Positions 27,105 to 36,364 of a DNA stretch of 64,000 bases are shown here, piece by piece. The notes under the pieces are model-generated. The model ran no database searches. It was not told the origin of the DNA and was given only the letters and a program-made list of their open reading frames with translations. This DNA is from Flavobacterium sp. JAD_PAG50586_2 (GTDB lineage: Bacteria > Bacteroidota > Bacteroidia > Flavobacteriales > Flavobacteriaceae), in NCBI GenBank assembly GCA_023213215.1, contig CP096136.1, positions 1,426,001 to 1,490,000 on the forward strand, given 5' to 3'. Each line of letters begins with the position of its first letter. Position 1 is the first letter of the stretch. Position numbers and translations under genes: made by a program.

Positions 27105-27330
27105 GGCGTTTAAAATTTAAATGTGTTATAAATATCTTGTTGTTTCTGTGTTGAGTTACTGAAACAATTTCAGCATAAACAACGAGGCAAAGTTGAACAG
27201 GTTTGCATAAATTATCCGTTTGTTATCCGTTTACTTTCGGTTGTAATTATTTGTAAGCGTTTGGAAACTCCAACTATTTTATTATATTTGATTGAGAAAA
27301 GGCTGACAAACACACACGGCTAAACCCACA

Positions 27331-27410
27331 TAGCCCCGATAGCAGCGACACGTAGTATAGCGGATAGCGGGAAAATGGAAACCAAAAATGCCCGAACGAT
27401 TCGCTCCTAA
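27331..27410 (+). repeat. Dispersed intergenic repeat, copy 4
   Basis: TAGCCCCGATAGCAGCGACA, then GTATAGCGGATAGCGGGA and TTCGCTCC. Lacks the long central hairpin. Fills most of the ssb to zinc-finger gap (27105-27420) and creates a false upstream start for the next gene. Confidence 0.7.
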
Positions 27411-27420
27411 AAAAGAGAAT

Positions 27421-27774
27421 ATGATAAAAGTTTGTTTGGAATGTGGGGACAAAATTATAGGCCGCGAGGATAAAAAATTTTGTAGCGATGGTTGTCGCAA
27501 TGCCTTTAATAACAAAATAAACAAGGACAGCACAAATTATATGCGGAACATTAATAACAAGTTACGCAAAAATTACCGTATTTTGTCTGAGCTTAATGTG
27601 GAAGGAAAATCGAAAGCACCCAAATCGAAGTTGATTAATAAGGGTTTTGATTTTGATTTTATGACCTCTATTTTGCATACCAAATCTGGCAATACCTACT
27701 ACTTTGTTTACGATCAAGGATACATGGTCTTGGATAACGATTTTTATATTTTAGTTAAAAAAGACATTAAATGA
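27421..27774 (+). CDS. Zinc-finger protein with DUF2116-like N-terminus
   Basis: 117 residues from the ATG at 27421 (MIKVCLECGDKIIGREDKKF). The open frame continues 11 codons upstream into a dispersed repeat, so that longer start is rejected. A four-Cys zinc site, CLEC then FCSDGCRNAFNNK, is at residues about 5-25. It is followed by a basic helix and a beta-rich tail (SGNTYYFVYDQGYMVLDNDFYILV). The function is unknown; a nucleic-acid contact is possible. It overlaps the M28 peptidase start by four bases (ATGA), leading a five-gene operon. Confidence 0.75.
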   Translation: MIKVCLECGDKIIGREDKKFCSDGCRNAFNNKINKDSTNYMRNINNKLRKNYRILSELNVEGKSKAPKSKLINKGFDFDFMTSILHTKSGNTYYFVYDQGYMVLDNDFYILVKKDIK

Positions 27775-30158
27775 GAAAAAACTATACTCCCATTTATTCC
27801 CTGTTAGTGCTTGCTGCATTGATTTTCGGCATTTTCTTTTTTATGATGCCTCAGAATTACGATCAGACCGAAGCTCCGCTTTCTGAATTTTCTACCAAAA
27901 GAGCTTTGGAAACCGTAAAGGAAATTTCGAAAAAACCACATTTTCTCGGCTCTAAAAACCACGAAGAAGTAGCGCAATATCTTCAAAAGGAATTGCAGCA
28001 ATTAGGTTTGGGGACCTCGATTCAGGAAGGTTTCACTATGACTGAAAAAGGCACTTTGGTAAAAGCCAAAAATATTATAGCTACGGTAAAAGGTTCTAAA
28101 AATTCCAAATCCTTATTGCTTCTTTCCCATTATGATTCGGCTCCGCATTCCTATTCAAAAGGCGCCAGCGATGATGCTTCAGGAGTAGCAACAATCCTGG
28201 AAGGAGTTCGGGCATTTTTACACAGTAAAACCCAACATAAAAACGATATTATTATCCTATTTACGGATGCCGAAGAAATCGGGTTGAATGGTGCGGCTCT
28301 CTTTGTTACTCAGCATAAATTGGCTAAGGATGTTGGTTTGGTATTGAATTTTGAAGCGCGCGGCAGTTCAGGCCCAAGTTATATGCTGATGGAAACGAAT
28401 GACGGAAATACTAAAATGGTCGATGCCTTCAAAGCCGGAAATGTTGATTATCCTGTCTCTAATTCTTTGATGTACAGCATTTATAAAATGCTTCCGAATG
28501 ATACCGATTTAACCGTTTTTAGAGAGAAAGGAAAAATACAAGGATTTAATTTTGCCTTTATCGACAGCCATTATAATTATCATACGGCTCAGGACAAATT
28601 TGAAAATCTTGATCCAAAAACGCTGGCACATCAGGGAACTTATTTGTTTCCGTTGCTGAATTATTTCTCGAATACTGATTTGACCGATTTAAATTCAGCC
28701 AAAGATGATATTTATTTCAATGTGCCCTTTGGCTTTTTAAGTTATCCTTTTGGATGGATAATCCCAATGTTGATTATTGCATTTGGTTTGTTTTTCATCT
28801 TTATATTTGTTGGTTTGGGCAAGCGCGCCTTACGTTTGGACGAAATCATAAAAGGATTTGTACCGCTTTTAGGTTCACTCATCACTGCTGGTTTGGCTAC
28901 GTATATTGGCTGGATAATGTTAAGGAATTTTTATCCCCAGTATGATGATATCCTTCCCGTTTTTACTTATAACGGCCACGATTATATCTATGCTTTCGTT
29001 TGTTTGACTTTAGCAATTTGCTTCTTGTTTTACAACAATAACGGCAAACGAAATCCTGAAATGAGCCAACTGGTTGCTCCATTATTTGTGTGGTTACTAA
29101 TTAATCTTGGCGTTGCATTTAAACTTCAGGGTGCAGGATTTTTGGTGATTCCGGTTATTTTTAGCACCTTAATGCTCGGATTTTATGTACTTACACAAAA
29201 GTCGGGCTGGATATTGAATTGTCTTTTAGCCATTCCAACTTTGGTTATTCTGGTTCCATTCATTCAGATGTTACCGATTGGTTTGGGATTGAAAATCCTG
29301 GTTGGCAGTGCCGTTTTAACGGTGTTGAGTTTTACCTTATTATTGCCGATTTTTGGCACTTACACTAAAAAGGGAATTTGGGCTGCCGCTTTCTTTATTG
29401 CAGCTATCGGATTCTTTGTTAAAGCGCATCAGGCCGCGGCTTACACTAATCAACAGGCCAAACCGAATAGTTTGGTTTATATCCTGGATTCCGATTCAAA
29501 TAAAGCCAATTGGGCAACTTATGACACCAATCTTGACGAATGGACAAAAGCCTATTTAGGTGAAAAACCAAAAGAGGGTTCAGCCTTAAACTCGGTTAAA
29601 TTGTATAGCAAATATGGCTCGCAATATACTTTTATGGCAGAAGCTCCATTCAAAAAAATAGCGAAACCCACTATTGAATTCCTTCGTGATACTGTAAAGG
29701 GAAATCAGCATTTATACCGAATTAGAATAACGCCAAACCGGAATGTGAACCGTTATGACATTTTTTCAAACAATGATATCCAAATTAATAATTTCAGGGC
29801 AAATGGTGTGAAATCGGTTGATTTTGAAAGTAATATTGCATCCAAAACTTCGGGCAAATTATTGACTTATTATGTTGTGGATAATTTTCCGTTGGAAATG
29901 GAATTCTCTATTTCCAATTCACAAAAATTGGATTTGGATTTAGTCGAAAGCTCGTTTGATTTACTGGCTAATGCTTCGATAAAAATGATGCAGCGAAAAG
30001 CCGGTATGATGCCGAAACCATTTGTTCTAACTGATGCGGTTATCATCAAACAAAAAATAAAACCATCGCCAAAAGTTTCGAAAACAACTCCAGCAATAAG
30101 AAGCTACAGATCGCGGAGAGACAGTCTTAGTATTGCGGCTGACACTTTAAAACGATGA
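27771..30158 (+). CDS. Multi-pass M28 family metallopeptidase
   Basis: 795 residues. N-terminal membrane anchor (LLVLAALIFGIFFFMM). Then a periplasmic M28 aminopeptidase domain with zinc ligands HYDSAPHSYSKGASDDASG (His and Asp), FTDAEEIGLNG (catalytic Glu and ligand Glu) and DSHYNYHTAQDKFENLD (His). The C-terminal half has about eight transmembrane spans between residues 320 and 560 and a beta-rich exported tail. The layout resembles ER-type M28 (Fxna/Ermp1-like) proteins found widely in Bacteroidota. Substrate unknown. Embedded in an operon with 4-base overlaps on both sides. Confidence 0.9.
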   Translation: MRKNYTPIYSLLVLAALIFGIFFFMMPQNYDQTEAPLSEFSTKRALETVKEISKKPHFLGSKNHEEVAQYLQKELQQLGLGTSIQEGFTMTEKGTLVKAKNIIATVKGSKNSKSLLLLSHYDSAPHSYSKGASDDASGVATILEGVRAFLHSKTQHKNDIIILFTDAEEIGLNGAALFVTQHKLAKDVGLVLNFEARGSSGPSYMLMETNDGNTKMVDAFKAGNVDYPVSNSLMYSIYKMLPNDTDLTVFREKGKIQGFNFAFIDSHYNYHTAQDKFENLDPKTLAHQGTYLFPLLNYFSNTDLTDLNSAKDDIYFNVPFGFLSYPFGWIIPMLIIAFGLFFIFIFVGLGKRALRLDEIIKGFVPLLGSLITAGLATYIGWIMLRNFYPQYDDILPVFTYNGHDYIYAFVCLTLAICFLFYNNNGKRNPEMSQLVAPLFVWLLINLGVAFKLQGAGFLVIPVIFSTLMLGFYVLTQKSGWILNCLLAIPTLVILVPFIQMLPIGLGLKILVGSAVLTVLSFTLLLPIFGTYTKKGIWAAAFFIAAIGFFVKAHQAAAYTNQQAKPNSLVYILDSDSNKANWATYDTNLDEWTKAYLGEKPKEGSALNSVKLYSKYGSQYTFMAEAPFKKIAKPTIEFLRDTVKGNQHLYRIRITPNRNVNRYDIFSNNDIQINNFRANGVKSVDFESNIASKTSGKLLTYYVVDNFPLEMEFSISNSQKLDLDLVESSFDLLANASIKMMQRKAGMMPKPFVLTDAVIIKQKIKPSPKVSKTTPAIRSYRSRRDSLSIAADTLKR

Positions 30159-30957
30159 AACAAATTTCTATTTTAGGTTGCGGCTGGCTTGGTTTGCCGT
30201 TGGCCAAATCTTTGATTGAAAAAGGTTATTCAATAAAAGGATCCACAACTTCTGTTCAAAAGATTCCCATCCTGAAACAAGCCGGGATTGATGCTTTTGA
30301 AATTGAAGTATCAGAAGCTGGAATTAGCGGCAAAATGTTATCCTTCCTTGAAGATTCCGAAATCCTGATTATCGACATCCCGACAAAACTAAGAGGCAAT
30401 TCGGGTGATAATTTTGTCAAAAAAATTGAAAACCTAATTCCGTTTATCGAAAAATCAACGGTAGAAAAAGTTGTTTTTATAAGCTCAACTTCTGTTTATG
30501 CTGATGACAATTTGGTAGTAACCGAAGCCACAAAGGAAAATCCTGAAACAGAAAGCGGAAAGCAATTACTAGAGACGGAAAAGCTTTTGTTAAAGAACAC
30601 TAACATTAAAACTGTTGTAATCCGTTTTGGCGGACTGATTGGTGACGATCGACATCCGATTCATTTTTTATCGGGACGGAAAAATATTGAAAATCCTGAA
30701 GCACCAATTAATCTGATCCATCAGGTTGACTGCATCGGAATTATAGAAAAAATAATCGAGCTGGAATGTTGAACCAAACCTTCAATACGGTGGCGCCTTT
30801 TCATCCGACAAGAAAAGAATACTACACCCATAAAGCAATGGAATTAGATTTACCTTTACCAATGTTTAGCGATGATGCGAATTCTTATGGAAAAACCATA
30901 CTCAGCAATTTGGTAGAATCGGAGTTACAATACACATTTCAAAAACCCAATTTATGA
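30155..30957 (+). CDS. NAD(P)-binding SDR protein (YeeZ-like), frameshifted
   Basis: About 267 residues after repair. The Rossmann start is MKQISILGCGWLGLPLAKSL (GxGxLG). VVFISSTSVY and VIRFGGLIGDDRHP follow the pattern of YeeZ-type atypical extended SDRs. The first frame ends at IIELEC. A missing G at about 30770 (TGTTGAACC for TGTTGGAACC) hides the tail NQTFNTVAPFHPTRKEYYTH. That tail is typical of these proteins and confirms the repair. Overlaps both neighbours by 4 bases. Reaction unknown. Confidence 0.85.
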
Positions 30958-32898
30958 GTACAAAACAGTTTTTTTTACTATTGCTAATGCCTTCTGCCAT
31001 AATTTTAAATGCACAGCAGAATAAGAATTTAGTGATTCCTAACGAAAATCTGATTACCGAAAATATTCCGGAAATAACAAAAGAATTATCCAATCGGGTA
31101 AAAAAATATACTGAATCCCGCGGTGCTTCTTTTGTCACTGCTCATCCAATAAATGAGGAAATTATCATCTCCACACGTTTTGGTGCTACAACGCAATTCC
31201 ATAAAGTTTCACATCCTTTAGGTGTCAGAAAGCAAATTACTTTTTTGACGAACCTTTGAGTGGCGGGAAATATGAGCCTACAAAGGGTGACTATCTTGTT
31301 TATTCAAAAGATGTGGGCGGAAATGAATTTGGCCAGCTTTACAGCCTTAACCTAAAAAGTTTAGAATCTACTTTACTGACCGATGGTGGAAAATCTCAAA
31401 ATAGTGATGTTACTTGGAAAAAAGACGGTTCCGGATTTTATTTTTCATCTACCAAAAGAAATGGCGGTGACCGTGACATCTATTATATGGATATCAATAA
31501 TCCTAAAAGCACCAAACCGATTTTACAGGTTAAAGGCGGTGGCTGGGGAATTGGAGAGCTTTCATCAGATGGCAAAAAACTGTTGGTAGAAGAAAGCATT
31601 TCCGCTAATGAATCGCATCTTTGGATGTTGGATCTGGAAACTTCCCAACTATCAGAAGTAACGAATAGAACCGATAAAAGTATTGTTCAGTATAAATCAA
31701 AATTTAAAGCTAATCCCAATGAAATCTGGTTTGTTACCGATAAGGACAACGAGTTCCAGCGATTGGCTTCTATGGATTTAAAATCGAAAAAAATCACTTA
31801 TTACACTTCGGCAATTCCATGGGACGTTACATCATACACTCAGACGGAAGACAAAACTAAATTAGCATTTGTAACTAATGAAGGCGGTGTGAATAAATTG
31901 TATCTGATGGATGTAGTATCGAAAAAATTCAACGAAGTAAAGAATATTCCAATCGGATCAATTGGCAGCATAACATTTACCAAAAATGGAAAATCTTTGT
32001 TTTTCAATCAATCGACTGCAGATTCCTCTTCTGATGTTTATCAGCTTAATCTAACCTCATCTGAAATCGTTCGATGGACCGAAAGTGAACTAGGCGAAAT
32101 GCAAAAAGAAGACATGTCCAAGCCCAAACTTATTGAGTGGAAAAGCTTTGACAAAATGAAAATTTCCGGGTTTTATTATCCCGCTTCGGCTAAATTTTCG
32201 GGCAAACGTCCTGTTATTATCCAGATTCATGGTGGACCGGAAAGCCAGTCTGCCGCCTCATTTTTGGGTCCGAATAATTACTACACCAATGAAATGGGCA
32301 TCTCCATTATTTATCCGAACGTTAGAGGTTCTTCGGGTTTCGGAAAAACATATATTGCTAAAGACAACGGATTTTTAAGAGAGGATTCTGTAAAGGATAT
32401 CGGTGCACTTATAGACTGGATTGCGATGCAGCCCGAATTGGATAAAGACAGAGTCATGATAATGGGAGGAAGCTATGGTGGTTACATGACATTGGCAACA
32501 GCCTTTCACTTTGCGGACAGAATCAGATGTTCGGTTGATATTGTAGGGATTTCAAATTTCAACACTTTTCTTAAAAATACGGAAGAATACCGCAGGGATT
32601 TGAGGCGTGTAGAATATGGTGATGAAAGAAATCCGAAAATGTATGCTTTTCTGGATAAGATTGCGCCTTTAAACAATACCGAAAAAATCAAGAAACCCAT
32701 GTTTATCATTCAGGGCACAAATGATCCGCGTGTTCCGTTAACTGAAGCTTTACAGATGCGTGACAAGCTGAAAACCCAGGGAAATACGGTTTGGTACCTG
32801 GAAGCAAAAGATGAAGGCCACGGATTTAAGAAAAACCAAATGTGGATTTTCAGCGTTTGGCAGTTATCAAGTTTATGGAAGCTTATTTACTCAACTAA
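30954..32898 (+). CDS. S9 family prolyl-oligopeptidase-type peptidase, secreted, two frameshifts
   Basis: About 648 residues after repair. Signal peptide (FFLLLLMPSAIILNAQ), a beta-propeller built from TolB/WD40-like blades (YSLNLKSLEST, DIYYMDINNPKST, KLYLMDVVSKK), and a C-terminal alpha/beta-hydrolase with nucleophile GGSYGGYMTL, Asp in GTNDPRVPLTE and His in EGHGFKK. Breaks: six T at 31241-31246 (seven gives QITFFDEPLSGG) and five A at 32831-32835 (six gives KKKPNVDFQRLAVIKFMEA and the TAA at 32898). Oligopeptide hydrolase acting outside the cytoplasm, in an operon with the SDR and M28 genes. Confidence 0.9.
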
Positions 32899-32900
32899 TT

Positions 32901-33146
32901 ATGAATACAACAGATATTATCGGAACCATTGGAGTTAGTTTAATCCTGATTGCTTATTTCCTGAATATTTTTTCACTGATAAAAAAAGACGGCTTACTGT
33001 TTTATATCCTAAACATTTTTGGAGGAGCGATTGCCTGTTTTTCTTCTTATCTGATTAGGTTTTGGCCATTCGTCATACTCGAAGGAACCTGGTCAGTCAT
33101 TAGTATTGTTGCCTTACTGAAAAGCATAAAAAAACCTCAAGAATAA
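32901..33146 (+). CDS. CBU_0592-type small membrane protein
   Basis: 81 residues from the ATG at 32901. The longer frame from 32811 is the out-of-frame tail of the S9 gene. Three hydrophobic spans: IIGTIGVSLILIAYFLNIF, FYILNIFGGAIACFSSYL and FVILEGTWSVISIVALL. IGxxGVxLILIAYFLN and the ILEGxWSVIS block match the CBU_0592 family of short membrane proteins, whose function is unknown. Last gene of the operon; a strong terminator follows. Confidence 0.8.
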   Translation: MNTTDIIGTIGVSLILIAYFLNIFSLIKKDGLLFYILNIFGGAIACFSSYLIRFWPFVILEGTWSVISIVALLKSIKKPQE

Positions 33147-33160
33147 CTTGAGGTTTTTTG
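33128..33160. terminator. Bidirectional terminator between the S9 operon and the M13 gene
   Basis: AAAAAACCTCAAG-AATAA-CTTGAGGTTTTTT, perfect 13-bp stem with A/T flanks suiting both strands. Confidence 0.92.
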
Positions 33161-33177
33161 TTTATTATAATTATTGA

Positions 33178-35232
33178 TTACCAGATTTTAACACGTTTTG
33201 CCGGTTCCACATACATTCCGTCTCCTTGTTTGATATCAAACGCCTGATAGAATGTATCCAAATTTAATAACGGAACATAAGCTCTGTACATACCTGGCGA
33301 ATGCGGATCAGTTTTTACCTGATTTTTCAATGCTTCATCACGCATTTTACTTCTCCAGATGGTTGCCCATGAAATAAACAAACGCTGTTCAGGAGTATAT
33401 CCGTCGATTAATCCTGGGTTTTTATTTTCTTTCAGGTATAATTGCAATCCATCATAAGCTGCATTGATTCCGCCTAAGTCTCCAATGTTTTCACCTAAGG
33501 TAAATTTACCATCCACACGAACTCCAGGCAATGGCTCCAAAGCGGAATACTGATCTGCTAAAGCTCCGCCTAATGCCGTAAACTTCGTTAAATCATCTGC
33601 TGTCCACCAATCGATAAGGTTACCTTCAGCATTATAAGTCGCTCCCTGATCATCAAATCCGTGAGAGATTTCGTGTCCGATTACAGCACCGATTCCACCA
33701 TAATTAACGGCTTCGTCTGCTTTATAATCGTAGAAAGGCGGTTGTAGGATTGCTGCAGGGAAAACGATTTCATTATAAGATGGATTGTAATAAGCGTTAA
33801 CCGTTTGAGGAGACATTCCCCATTCTGTTTTATCTACTGGTTTGCCTAATTTCTCTAAATCTTTTTTCCAGCTCCATTCTGATACATTTTGTAAGTTCTG
33901 ATAGTAACTTCCTCCTTCTTCAGGACTTTTGGTTACTAATGCAGAATAGTCTTTCCATTTATCAGGATATCCAATTTTAATCGTTAGACTGTTTAATTTT
34001 TCAACAGCCTTTATTTTAGTCTGAGGTGACATCCAGGTTAGGTTGTTAATTCTAAGCTCATAAGCACGCATAACGTTTCTGATCATTTTGTAGGCTTTGT
34101 CTTTGGCTTCTGCCGGGAACATTTTCTCGACATATAATTTTCCTAATGCTTCTCCAACAGTTCCATTAACTACCTGAAGTGCTTTTTCGTGACGTGGTCT
34201 TTGTTTCAATGCACCTGTCAAAGTTTTGCCGTAAAACTCCCAGTTGGCAGTTTCGATATCTGTAGATAACATTCCGGAAGCGCTTCTCAATAAGTTCCAA
34301 CGCATATAAGCTTTCCAGTCCTCTACTTTGTTTTCAGACAAAATAGTTTGCAAAGCAGCCATATATTTTGGTTGGGAAACGATAACCGTATCAATTTTTG
34401 TAATTCCGATACCTTTTAGATAAGTATTCCAATCAATGATTGGCACCATTTTCTGCAAATCACCAATTGCCGTTGGATTGTATTGTTTTTTTGGATCTCT
34501 TCTTTCCACCCTGTCTAATCTTGGACGCGATAATGCTGTTTCAAAAGCAAGGATTTTTTCAGCATCTGCTTTTGCCTTCTCAGGAGAACTACCTAAAAAT
34601 GCTAACATTCGGGCAACATGCGCCTGGTATTTTTCACGTTTTTCCTTAGAATCCTTATCTTCTGAGATATAATAATCCTTGTCTGGCAAACCAAGTCCGC
34701 CAGCGCCAAGGCTAACTGAGTTTTTCTTGCTGTTTTTATCATCAGCACCAATTCCGAATCCGAAGAATCCTGCGTTACCGCCTTTCGACTCAGCATAAAT
34801 CAACAAATTTTGTAAATCCTTGACATTTTTAACAGCGTCAATTTTTGCCAAATATGGTTTTATAGGAGTAATTCCCTGTTGGTTCCTTGCCACAGTATCC
34901 ATCGCGGCTTTATACATACTAATTGCTTTTCCCTGATCGGTGTTTGAAGCATACTTCGGATTTTTAGCAGCTTCCTTCAAAATAGCTAAAGCATCTTTGT
35001 CTGTATTTTGACGCAATTCATCAAAACTTCCCCAACGGGTTTTATCTGCAGGAATTTCAGTGTTCTTTAACCATGTTCCATTTACGAATTGAAAGAAATT
35101 ATCTTTTGGACTTACCGATTTGTCCATGAAGGAAGTGTTAATTCCGGAGGGCTTTTGCTGTGCGTTCATATGAAGAACACTTGTAATTACAAGTGCCGTC
35201 AACAACGTTTTTGAGCTGGAAATGAAATTCAT
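33178..35232 (-). CDS. pepO: M13 (PepO/neprilysin-like) zinc endopeptidase, secreted
   Basis: 684 residues, intact. Signal peptide ending MNAQ, then the M13 start DKSVSPKDNFFQFVNGTWL. Catalytic GAVIGHEISHGFDDQG (HExxH at about residues 520-524), the substrate-binding NAYYNPSYNEIVFPAAILQPP and third zinc ligand in LGENIGDLGG. C-terminus AKRVKIW. Hydrolyses peptides in the periplasm or outside. Clearly paralogous to the lipoprotein form at 6383-8400; the sequences share the same blocks, but this one has a cleavable signal instead of a lipobox. Confidence 0.94.
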   Translation of the reverse strand: MNFISSSKTLLTALVITSVLHMNAQQKPSGINTSFMDKSVSPKDNFFQFVNGTWLKNTEIPADKTRWGSFDELRQNTDKDALAILKEAAKNPKYASNTDQGKAISMYKAAMDTVARNQQGITPIKPYLAKIDAVKNVKDLQNLLIYAESKGGNAGFFGFGIGADDKNSKKNSVSLGAGGLGLPDKDYYISEDKDSKEKREKYQAHVARMLAFLGSSPEKAKADAEKILAFETALSRPRLDRVERRDPKKQYNPTAIGDLQKMVPIIDWNTYLKGIGITKIDTVIVSQPKYMAALQTILSENKVEDWKAYMRWNLLRSASGMLSTDIETANWEFYGKTLTGALKQRPRHEKALQVVNGTVGEALGKLYVEKMFPAEAKDKAYKMIRNVMRAYELRINNLTWMSPQTKIKAVEKLNSLTIKIGYPDKWKDYSALVTKSPEEGGSYYQNLQNVSEWSWKKDLEKLGKPVDKTEWGMSPQTVNAYYNPSYNEIVFPAAILQPPFYDYKADEAVNYGGIGAVIGHEISHGFDDQGATYNAEGNLIDWWTADDLTKFTALGGALADQYSALEPLPGVRVDGKFTLGENIGDLGGINAAYDGLQLYLKENKNPGLIDGYTPEQRLFISWATIWRSKMRDEALKNQVKTDPHSPGMYRAYVPLLNLDTFYQAFDIKQGDGMYVEPAKRVKIW

Positions 35233-35316
35233 ATTGTCATTTTTTTGTTAGTTGGTACAAATTTATCGATTCTACTTAAAGAAATCATTTTTTAACAAAA
35301 AATAAGTCTGAATTAC

Positions 35317-35357
35317 TTTGAAATTGTTACAAACAATAACTTGCTTTTGTACTTTTG
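35317..35357 (+). promoter_or_regulatory. Promoter of the SCO gene
   Basis: Perfect -7 box TACTTTTG (35350-35357) with TTG at 35324-35326 (23-base spacer) or TTTG at 35317; ATG 13 bases downstream at 35370. Confidence 0.55.
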
Positions 35358-35369
35358 CAAAAAAAAATA

Positions 35370-36044
35370 ATGCTCGATTTTATAAAAAAATATAGAATTT
35401 TCATTGGTACTTTTCTACTTTTTTCGATTATAACCATTTCGTTGTTTTACAATGTTTTAAAACCAGGGAAAACACTACCAATTTATAATCCCGCGGATGT
35501 CAACCCGGAATTGGTGGATTCAACAGTACAATATATTGCAAGAGAACACAAAATTGCCGACTTCTCTTTCACAAATCAAAACGGTAAAACAATTACCCAA
35601 AAAGACTACGAAGGCAAAATTTATGTTGCCGATTTCTTCTTTACCACCTGTGGTTCAATATGTCCTATAATGACTACCAATATGGTCGATGTTCAGAAAG
35701 CATTTCTCAACAATCCGAAAGTTATGCTTTTATCACACACTGTAACTCCTGAAATCGACAGCGTTCCAGTTTTGAAGAAGTATGCTTTGGAAAAAGGGGT
35801 TGCCGATTCGAAGTGGAACTTGGTTACCGGTGACAAAAAAGACATTTACAGCATGGCACGGAAATCTTACTTGGCAGTAAAATTGGGTAAACCAAGTGAA
35901 TTGTATGATATGGTCCACACCGAGAATTTTGTTTTGGTCGATGCTGAAAAACGTGTCCGTGGATTTTATGACGGAACCAAAAAAGAAGAGATCAAACGTT
36001 TAATTGACGACATCAATTGGCTTCTTGAAAATGATAAAAAGTAG
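35370..36044 (+). CDS. SCO1/SenC family copper chaperone for cytochrome oxidase
   Basis: 224 residues from the ATG at 35370; a TTG five codons upstream is too near the -7 box. N-terminal membrane anchor (IFIGTFLLFSIITISLFY), then a thioredoxin fold: DFSFTNQNGKTITQKDYEGK, the copper-binding FTTCGSICPIM (CxxxC), LLSHTVTPEID, and the third ligand His in MVHTENFVLVD. SCO proteins deliver copper to, or reduce thiols of, the CuA site of cytochrome oxidase. It lies just before a palindromic site and feoAB, though a separate promoter drives those genes. Confidence 0.93.
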   Translation: MLDFIKKYRIFIGTFLLFSIITISLFYNVLKPGKTLPIYNPADVNPELVDSTVQYIAREHKIADFSFTNQNGKTITQKDYEGKIYVADFFFTTCGSICPIMTTNMVDVQKAFLNNPKVMLLSHTVTPEIDSVPVLKKYALEKGVADSKWNLVTGDKKDIYSMARKSYLAVKLGKPSELYDMVHTENFVLVDAEKRVRGFYDGTKKEEIKRLIDDINWLLENDKK

Positions 36045-36047
36045 TTA

Positions 36048-36063
36048 AATGATAATTATCATT
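36048..36063. promoter_or_regulatory. Perfect 16-bp palindrome upstream of feoAB
   Basis: AATGATAATTATCATT, identical on both strands, directly after the SCO stop and about 35 bases before the feoA -7 box. Its GATAATTATC core resembles the hexamers of a Fur box, so it may be an iron-responsive operator. Confidence 0.5.
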
Positions 36064-36084
36064 CTCAGATGTTTTTTTTATACT

Positions 36085-36111
36085 TACTTTTACAATCTTA
36101 ATTCAATCTAA
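36085..36111 (+). promoter_or_regulatory. feoA promoter with DtxR-type operator-like site
   Basis: -7 box TACTTTTA (36085-36092), then TTAA-TTCAAT-CTAA (36098-36111) over the expected transcription start. The site matches the two TTAR-N6-CTAA sites before the TonB receptor gene (41264-41294). Confidence 0.45.
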
Positions 36112-36118
36112 ATAAGCA

Positions 36119-36364
36119 TTGAAAACCACTGTTGATTTATTAAAAGTTGGAGACAAGGCCACAATTACCAATGTTGATTTGGATAAAATTCCACTAAAAC
36201 TTTTGGAAATGGGATGCTTGCCGGATAATGATTTGGAAGTAATCCAGATTGCGCCGCTGGGCGATCCAATGTACCTGAATATAAACAACGGTTCTCATCT
36301 GGCCATCCGAAAAGAGACAGCTCATGAGATTGAAGTTGAACTCCACGAGAATAGTCAAAAATGA
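36119..36364 (+). CDS. feoA: FeoA, ferrous iron transport accessory protein
   Basis: 81 residues, TTG start at 36119. SH3-like FeoA domain: LLKVGDKATITNVDLDKIPLKLLEMGCLPDNDLEVIQIAPLGDP. The LLEMGxxPxxxLExxxxAPLGDP order is diagnostic. Cytoplasmic partner of FeoB, needed for Fe2+ uptake. The feoB start overlaps its stop by four bases (ATGA). The promoter region carries two operator candidates (36048-36063 and 36098-36111), so iron-dependent repression is likely. Confidence 0.93.
   Translation: MKTTVDLLKVGDKATITNVDLDKIPLKLLEMGCLPDNDLEVIQIAPLGDPMYLNINNGSHLAIRKETAHEIEVELHENSQK

Noticed and set aside
27388..27420. 11-codon extension of the zinc-finger protein
   Set aside because: It is encoded by repeat copy 4, and the family-like sequence begins at the ATG at 27421.
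30766..30957. Separate 63-residue protein
   Set aside because: It is the C-terminus of the YeeZ-like SDR protein after a one-base deletion.
32811..32900. Longer start for the CBU_0592-type gene
   Set aside because: This stretch is the coding 3' end of the S9 peptidase in another frame; the ATG at 32901 follows the repaired S9 stop directly.
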